Assembly: GCA_003500135.1 (NCBI GenBank) | Contig: DNTA01000008.1 | Coordinates: 1-10,348, forward strand | Source of the DNA: Cytophagales bacterium | Lineage (GTDB): Bacteria > Bacteroidota > Bacteroidia > Cytophagales > Cyclobacteriaceae | DNA length: 10,348 bases | Direction: 5' to 3' | Shown: piece after piece, positions 9,455-10,348 of the stretch | Layout of the letters: the number at the start of each line of letters is the position of its first letter | Numbering within the stretch: the first letter of the stretch is position 1 | The notes under the pieces: model-generated | The model's input: only the letters and a program-made list of their open reading frames with translations | Told to the model about the DNA's origin: nothing | The model's database searches: none | Translations under genes and position numbers: made by a program

Positions 9455-9621
9455 CTATGGGCATTATGTACTTACCTGCCATTTCGCCAGGATAAAAACT
9501 GAATTAATCACTATTTAAATAACAAATATCGATTAAATCAGGAATAATCCGCGATGCTATTCATTACCTGAACCCACCAATCCCAGTCATTGGCAAAATA
9601 GATCAAATTATGCTGTATGGT

Positions 9622-9890
9622 TTATGGTACTAAAGGTTTTAAAGTTAAATAAGCATTGTCTTCAGCATTCATTACAAATACTGCAATTGGGCACTTGGCA
9701 GAACTCTGTTGATATTGTAGGTTACGGTCAAAAGTTAAAAAACATCAAAACCTTCATTCAACATTAATTTAAGTAGTTCACCGTTCTTCTTGCTATTCCA
9801 ACTCATGTCAGAAACAATGAAAATTATTTCGTGTTCAGGAAGGTCTATTTTGAGGGGCTTAGGTAGGTTTTCGTCAATTAAAACTTTCAT
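9622..9890 (-). pseudogene. DUF5615 PIN-like toxin gene, frameshifted
   Basis: From ATG 9890 the first 51 residues are MKVLIDENLPKPLKIDLPEH and so on to NEGFDVF, the clear N-terminus of DUF5615 PIN-like proteins. Acidic residues Asp6 and Glu7 (LIDENLP) and Asp28 (SDMSW) are visible. A stop then follows at 9737-9735. The missing remainder continues in the next frame: TFDRNLQYQQSSAKCPIAVF and then VMNAEDNAYLTLKPLVP, ending at 9624-9622. The frames meet at a run of six T (9742-9737), and one extra T would restore GFDVFLTFDRNL, as the family expects. The repaired product would be about 89 residues, somewhat short for the family, so the C-terminus may be lost as well. It overlaps the DUF433 antitoxin gene by 17 nt, the usual arrangement of this toxin-antitoxin pair. 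A sequencing error in the homopolymer is the alternative to real decay. Confidence 0.8.
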
Positions 9891-10117
9891 ATATCTTGTC
9901 CAACTGCCCGGAATCAACAATTTTATTTGCAATCTCTATCACGCCGATAGCTTGTTCCCTTGTAATACTTGGAAAATCTTCTAGAAATTCCTCAATGGTC
10001 ATTCCTTTCTCCAAATACCAAAAAAAGTGTCAGTACTGGCACACGGGTTCCGGTAAAAACAGGCTGGCCGTTCAGGATTTCAGGGTCTAAAGTTATATGT
10101 TTTCCAATTATACTCAT
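9874..10117 (-). pseudogene. DUF433 antitoxin gene, frameshifted
   Basis: This gene is too broken to appear as a long open frame. ATG 10117 starts MSIIGKHITLDPEILNGQPV followed by FTGTRVPVLTLF, the diagnostic DUF433 N-terminus (DPEI...G.PVF.GTRVPV). As written, translation leaves the frame after Leu-Phe and stops at 9994-9992 after 41 residues. Removing one T from the run of seven (10026-10020) gives WYLEKGMTIEEFLEDFPSIT then REQAIGVIEIANKIVDSGQL, with a natural stop at 9876-9874 and a total of 80 residues, the usual size. The span is 244 nt, one more than a multiple of three. DUF433 proteins are helix-turn-helix-like partners that neutralise DUF5615/PIN-like toxins, and the toxin ATG lies inside this gene's 3' end. 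No convincing promoter is seen upstream. Confidence 0.8.
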
Positions 10118-10135
10118 ATAATAAAGATCGATAAA

Positions 10136-10196
10136 GGATACGACTGACATAGCTTGAGTCTAACGTTCTGTGTATGGTCGTATCCCGCAGGATATG
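10136..10196. repeat. Nested inverted repeats upstream of the DUF433/DUF5615 pair
   Basis: GGATACGAC (10136-10144) is the exact reverse complement of GTCGTATCC (10177-10185), with a 32-nt spacer. The right arm can instead pair with GGATATG (10190-10196) in a tight hairpin, CGTATCC-CGCA-GGATATG, including one G-T pair. The two foldings exclude each other. On the minus strand the element lies 19-79 bp upstream of the antitoxin start, so it could be leader RNA structure or an operator. It may equally be a remnant of a mobile element. Confidence 0.6.
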
Positions 10197-10229
10197 CACT
10201 ACAGCAGATTTCTATGATATTTGTTAGAT
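10158..10229. other. Weak integron attC-like outline
   Basis: GTCTAAC (10158-10164) fits the attC R'' consensus RYYYAAC and GTTAGAT (10223-10229) fits R' GTTRRRY. Six bases of the two pair, and the 72-bp span is in the attC size range. Small toxin-antitoxin pairs such as the adjacent one are frequent integron cassettes. Against this, I could not find convincing inner L''/L' boxes, nor a second site on the other side of the pair. From 10230 to the window end I see no gene. Confidence 0.2.
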
Positions 10230-10348
10230 ACAGTTTACGAGTGGGTTACGAAATATTGAATGGAGAGTAACCGCTATGTCTACTATCTGCACAGGCTTTT
10301 TAATGCGTTTTTGCTTTTCGTTGGGGCAATTACGTTTTTATAGGTCGC

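Noticed and set aside
9541..9621. Minus-strand peptide after the toxin stop (HNLIYFANDWDWWVQVMNSI)
   Set aside because: It is a short open stretch in the same frame after the stop, with no start codon and no family resemblance I can name. It does not match the expected DUF5615 C-terminus.
10244..10272. GGTTAC/GTAACC inverted repeat near the window end
   Set aside because: Six-base arms with a 17-nt spacer and no T run or gene nearby. Such repeats are expected by chance in this length of sequence.
9290..10348. CRISPR array, tRNA or rRNA in the gene-poor end
   Set aside because: The palindromic units have about 11-bp linkers of similar sequence rather than unique spacers, and no cloverleaf or rRNA-like sequence was seen.

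Overview
The window looks like chromosomal DNA of a Bacteroidota bacterium, probably of the Flavobacteriales/Cytophagales type. Three things point there. The proteins resemble that phylum (an M23 peptidase with a large beta-rich tail, a 203-residue FAH-fold protein, an OxyR that keeps both redox cysteines). Shine-Dalgarno motifs are essentially absent before the genes. Several genes have TAnnTTTG-like -7 promoter elements upstream. No ribosomal marker is present, so the finer placement is inference.

Layout. 1-558 (+) is the 3' end of an SGNH/GDSL-type hydrolase, closed by a textbook UUCG-loop terminator. 635-1792 (+) is an ArsA/Get3-type ATPase with a C-terminal HSP20-like domain. It converges, with a 3-bp gap, on an O6-methylguanine-DNA methyltransferase (1796-about 2311, -), which follows an M48 metallopeptidase lipoprotein (2382-3209, -) and that gene's terminator. 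Reading the other way, an FAH-family hydrolase (3348-3959, +) overlaps a secreted M23 peptidase (3928-5853, +) by 32 nt. A bidirectional terminator separates this pair from a large catalase-peroxidase gene with a signal peptide (katG, 5919-8249, -). katG is divergent from a LysR-type regulator (8355-9290, +) that has the OxyR cysteine pair. The roughly 105-bp katG/oxyR intergenic region holds a katG -7 element and a 16-bp palindrome.

From 9291 to the end no intact gene is visible and the DNA looks like decayed accessory sequence. It contains a tandem array of four palindromic units of about 23 bp (9375-9454). Next comes a DUF433/DUF5615 antitoxin/PIN-like toxin pair on the minus strand (10117 down to 9622), in which each gene is broken by a one-base length change in a T run. 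Last is a region of nested inverted repeats (10136-10229) with a weak resemblance to an integron attC site.

Functionally the window is mostly housekeeping and stress defence. Peroxide defence is probably an OxyR-controlled exported KatG, alkylation repair is Ogt, and envelope maintenance falls to the M48 and M23 proteins. The least explained material is the last kilobase: the palindrome array and the doubly frameshifted toxin-antitoxin module. No new multi-gene system is clearly visible.
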